Source: JBEIUL01 sp044356865
Lineage (GTDB): Bacteria; Planctomycetota; Phycisphaerae; Phycisphaerales; SM1A02
DNA: 25,356 bases
Direction of reading: 5' to 3'
Assembly: GCA_044356865.1 (NCBI GenBank)
Contig: JBIKVN010000014.1
Location: 1-25,356, forward strand
Part shown: in pieces, positions 23,225-25,356 of the stretch
Position numbering within the stretch: position 1 is the stretch's first letter
Layout: the number at the start of each line of letters is the position of its first letter
The notes under the pieces: generated by a model
Seen by the model: the letters and a program-made list of their open reading frames with translations, nothing else
Told to the model about the DNA's origin: nothing
The model's database searches: none
Translations under genes and position numbers: made by a program

Positions 23225-25356
23225 ATGGGCGGAACCGACCACGACCTTTCACCACCCGGCGAGGGCCCGAGGGCCGATCGCGCGTCGCCGCGCGAGCGGC
23301 GGGTGGCCCGCCGGATCGCCACTTGGCTCGCGATCCTCGTGGCCGCGGGAGCGGCGTTCGTCTTCCTCGCGACGCGGCAATGGGCCCTGCGGCTCGTGGT
23401 CGAGCCGCTGCTCTCGAACGCGTTCGGCGGCGAGGTCGAGGTCGGTTCGATGCGGCTGGTCGCCTCCGACACCGTCGAAGTCGACCGGCTCGAGCTCCGC
23501 TGCCCCGACTGGCCCGGCGAGGCCGGCGAGGTGGCGAGGCTCGAGGGGATCCGGCTGACGATCGACCCGTGGACGCTGCTCTCCGGCCGTCCGGATGTCC
23601 GGCGGCTCGAGATCGCCCGGGCCCACGCGCGGCTGGCCGAGGATGCCGAGCGTCCGGGCGAATACAACGTCATGCGGCTGCGGCCCGCGGGATCCTCCGA
23701 CGCCGAGCCGTTGCGGGCCGATGCGGTGGTGCTGCGACGGCTCGAGATCGAGACCGGCCTCGTCGTCGACGGGACCTACCGTCCGACCGGGCGCCGCGCG
23801 TTCGAGGGTTCGTTCCGGCTCGCCGAGGGCAACGAGGGTTCACCGCCCGGGACCGACCCGATCTTCGACATCTCCCTCGTCGACCTCGAGATCGCCGACG
23901 GGCCGACGCTGACGGGAACCTGGAACGAACGGACCCTGGCCTTCGCCGCGACGCTCGAGCGGCTCGACCTCGACGACCGGCTGCTCGACCTGCTGCCGTT
24001 GACGCTCAAGGCGTGGGCGCAGAGCGTCGGGTTCGGCGGCACCGTCACCAAGGCGACCCTGGCGTGGGCGCCCGACGCGTCGCCCCGGGCCGAACTCGAG
24101 GTCCGGGATCTCGTGATGAGCCTGCCGGAGGCCGAGCTCGGCTCGACCTGGGCCCGCTTCGTCGACGGCCGGATCGCGCCGCGCAAGAGCCGTCCCGCGG
24201 TGCGGGTGAGCGAGGCGCGGCTCGACGTGGTCGGTGACCGGATCACCCTCAATCGGGCCCGGGGCGAGTTCACCACCCTCGAGCTCGATCCGGGCCTCGT
24301 GCCGCTCCCGGTCGAGCTCGCGCTGGCCATCGACATGCCGCCCGCGGCCCTCGCCGGCCTCGACTGGGATGACGCGGAGGTCCGGGCCGGGCAGCTCGAG
24401 CAGATGTTCGATCGGGCCGGATTCCGGGTGGAAGTCTCGATCCGGGGCTTCGACTCGTCGAAGGCCCCGCCGGGGCATCCGCCGGCGGTCGAGGTCCCCC
24501 GGATCGTCGCCGAGGTGCTCGAGACCTTCCGCGTCCGGCAATGGTGCGTCGACGTCGACGTCACCACCTGGCGCGATCCCGGCGATCGGATGCCCGACGG
24601 CTCGCCGCGGATCCACGTCGAAGGCGAGGCGCGGCTCTCGAAGGGCGCCGGGGCGTTCGAGCAGTTCCTCTATCCGCTGAAGGACGTCCGCGCGACCTTC
24701 CGGTTCAAGGACGAGGTCATCGACATCGTGGATTTCGTCGGGCTCGGATCCGCGGACACCCCGGTCCGCGTGACGGGTCGCGTGGTCGAGCCCGGCAACG
24801 ACGCCGAGGTCGAGGTCCGGGTCGAGGCGACCGACATCCCGCTCGACCGGGCGTTCCTCGAGGCCTTCGACGGCGGTGCGAGGCGGGCCATGGAGGAACT
24901 CTTCGACTTCCGCGCCTACGGCCGGCTGGTCGAGTCGGGACTGCTCGCGATGCCGGAGGCGGATTTCGGGGGCATGCTCGACGGCGAGCCCTTCACCCTC
25001 GGCGGCCGGGTCGACTTCCGCATCGACGTGACCCGCGAGCTCGGGAAGAACAAGCCGATCCCCACGGTGGGCGAGGTCGACATCCGCCGGGCGGGCGCGG
25101 TGCTGGCGCGGTTCCCGTATCCCCTGCTCTGCACGGGCGGGCGAATCACGATCGAGGACGAGGCGATCCGGCTCGGCGAGGGCCTGACCGCGGTCACGCC
25201 GGCGGGCGGCGCGGTCCGCGTCGGTGGCGACATCCTCATCCCGCGGCTGCCGGGCGGCGGCCGGGACTTCCTGCCCACCATCCGCTTCGAGGGCCGCGAC
25301 GACCGCATGGGTCCCCTGCTGCTCGCGGCGATCCCGCCGCCCGACCGCGCTGCGAT
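23225..25356 (+). CDS. AsmA-like membrane-anchored protein (C-terminus beyond the window)
   Basis: The frame is open from ATG at 23225 to the window end (710 codons seen, no stop), so the gene is partial at its 3' side. It starts with a short cytoplasmic tail rich in charged residues (1-30), one transmembrane helix (IATWLAILVAAGAAFVFLAT, 31-50), then a long periplasmic part made of alternating amphipathic strands. Examples are GEVEVGSMRLVASDTVEVDRL and the repeated pattern VxVxGRVxxP. The anchor, the early LLSGRPDVRRLEIARA block and the extended beta character resemble AsmA/YhdP-like bridge proteins (repeating beta-groove lipid transporters) and DUF748-like proteins. A role in moving lipids between membranes is an inference from that resemblance. 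It diverges from the 64-residue membrane protein over 86 bases holding a promoter candidate and an inverted repeat. Confidence 0.75.
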   Translation, partial: MGGTDHDLSPPGEGPRADRASPRERRVARRIATWLAILVAAGAAFVFLATRQWALRLVVEPLLSNAFGGEVEVGSMRLVASDTVEVDRLELRCPDWPGEAGEVARLEGIRLTIDPWTLLSGRPDVRRLEIARAHARLAEDAERPGEYNVMRLRPAGSSDAEPLRADAVVLRRLEIETGLVVDGTYRPTGRRAFEGSFRLAEGNEGSPPGTDPIFDISLVDLEIADGPTLTGTWNERTLAFAATLERLDLDDRLLDLLPLTLKAWAQSVGFGGTVTKATLAWAPDASPRAELEVRDLVMSLPEAELGSTWARFVDGRIAPRKSRPAVRVSEARLDVVGDRITLNRARGEFTTLELDPGLVPLPVELALAIDMPPAALAGLDWDDAEVRAGQLEQMFDRAGFRVEVSIRGFDSSKAPPGHPPAVEVPRIVAEVLETFRVRQWCVDVDVTTWRDPGDRMPDGSPRIHVEGEARLSKGAGAFEQFLYPLKDVRATFRFKDEVIDIVDFVGLGSADTPVRVTGRVVEPGNDAEVEVRVEATDIPLDRAFLEAFDGGARRAMEELFDFRAYGRLVESGLLAMPEADFGGMLDGEPFTLGGRVDFRIDVTRELGKNKPIPTVGEVDIRRAGAVLARFPYPLLCTGGRITIEDEAIRLGEGLTAVTPAGGAVRVGGDILIPRLPGGGRDFLPTIRFEGRDDRMGPLLLAAIPPPDRAA

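Noticed and set aside
23139..23255. A longer start (23255) for the small membrane protein
   Set aside because: It would overlap the start of the AsmA-like gene by 31 bases and place 39 extra residues before the membrane helix.

Overview
The window looks like a piece of the chromosome of a GC-rich planctomycete, probably of the Phycisphaerae. The evidence is the very high GC content, a secreted RCC1-repeat protein ending in a dockerin-like pair of EF-hand loops (a typical Phycisphaerae protein tail), DUF1570-like zinc-peptidase and toroid lipoproteins or exported proteins, and enlarged core enzymes (ValS, IspD). No rRNA, tRNA, CRISPR array, integrase or transposase was seen. The lineage is inferred from protein style, not from a marker gene comparison.

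Layout. 37-2065 (minus): a C5-cytosine DNA methyltransferase followed by a putative restriction endonuclease, a compact two-gene restriction-modification unit. 2330-4708 (plus): a large secreted RCC1/dockerin-like protein. 8261-4721 (minus): an operon of an exported TolB-like propeller, NadB (NAD synthesis) and a lipoprotein. 8304-8927 (plus): RluA. 8928-9306: a gene-free stretch with hairpins and three copies of a palindromic repeat. 10092-9307 (minus): IspD. 10172-12766 (plus): RsmD, an exported alpha/alpha-toroid protein and an alpha/beta hydrolase, with overlapping ends. 13463-12772 (minus): an AbrB-Doc toxin-antitoxin pair. 14718-13513 (minus): a zinc-peptidase lipoprotein. 18099-14869 (minus): ValS. 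18098-19138 (plus): a TPR lipoprotein. 21867-19180 (minus): a P2-type cation ATPase. 21894-22931 (plus): LdhA. 23138-22944 (minus): a 64-residue membrane protein. From 23225 (plus), running off the window: an AsmA-like membrane-anchored protein.

How it works together. Most genes are housekeeping (rRNA and tRNA modification, isoprenoid and NAD synthesis, aminoacylation, fermentation) or envelope proteins. The two accessory modules are the restriction-modification pair and the AbrB-Doc pair.

The most striking signal is regulatory. Eight transcription-unit-first genes carry a TAnnnT hexamer 6-10 bases before the start codon, usually with no Shine-Dalgarno sequence, which predicts leaderless or near-leaderless mRNAs. 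At two divergent gene pairs the opposing hexamers overlap, which predicts shared bidirectional promoters. In contrast, the restriction endonuclease, RCC1 and peptidase genes have good Shine-Dalgarno sites, and the latter two have longer leaders.
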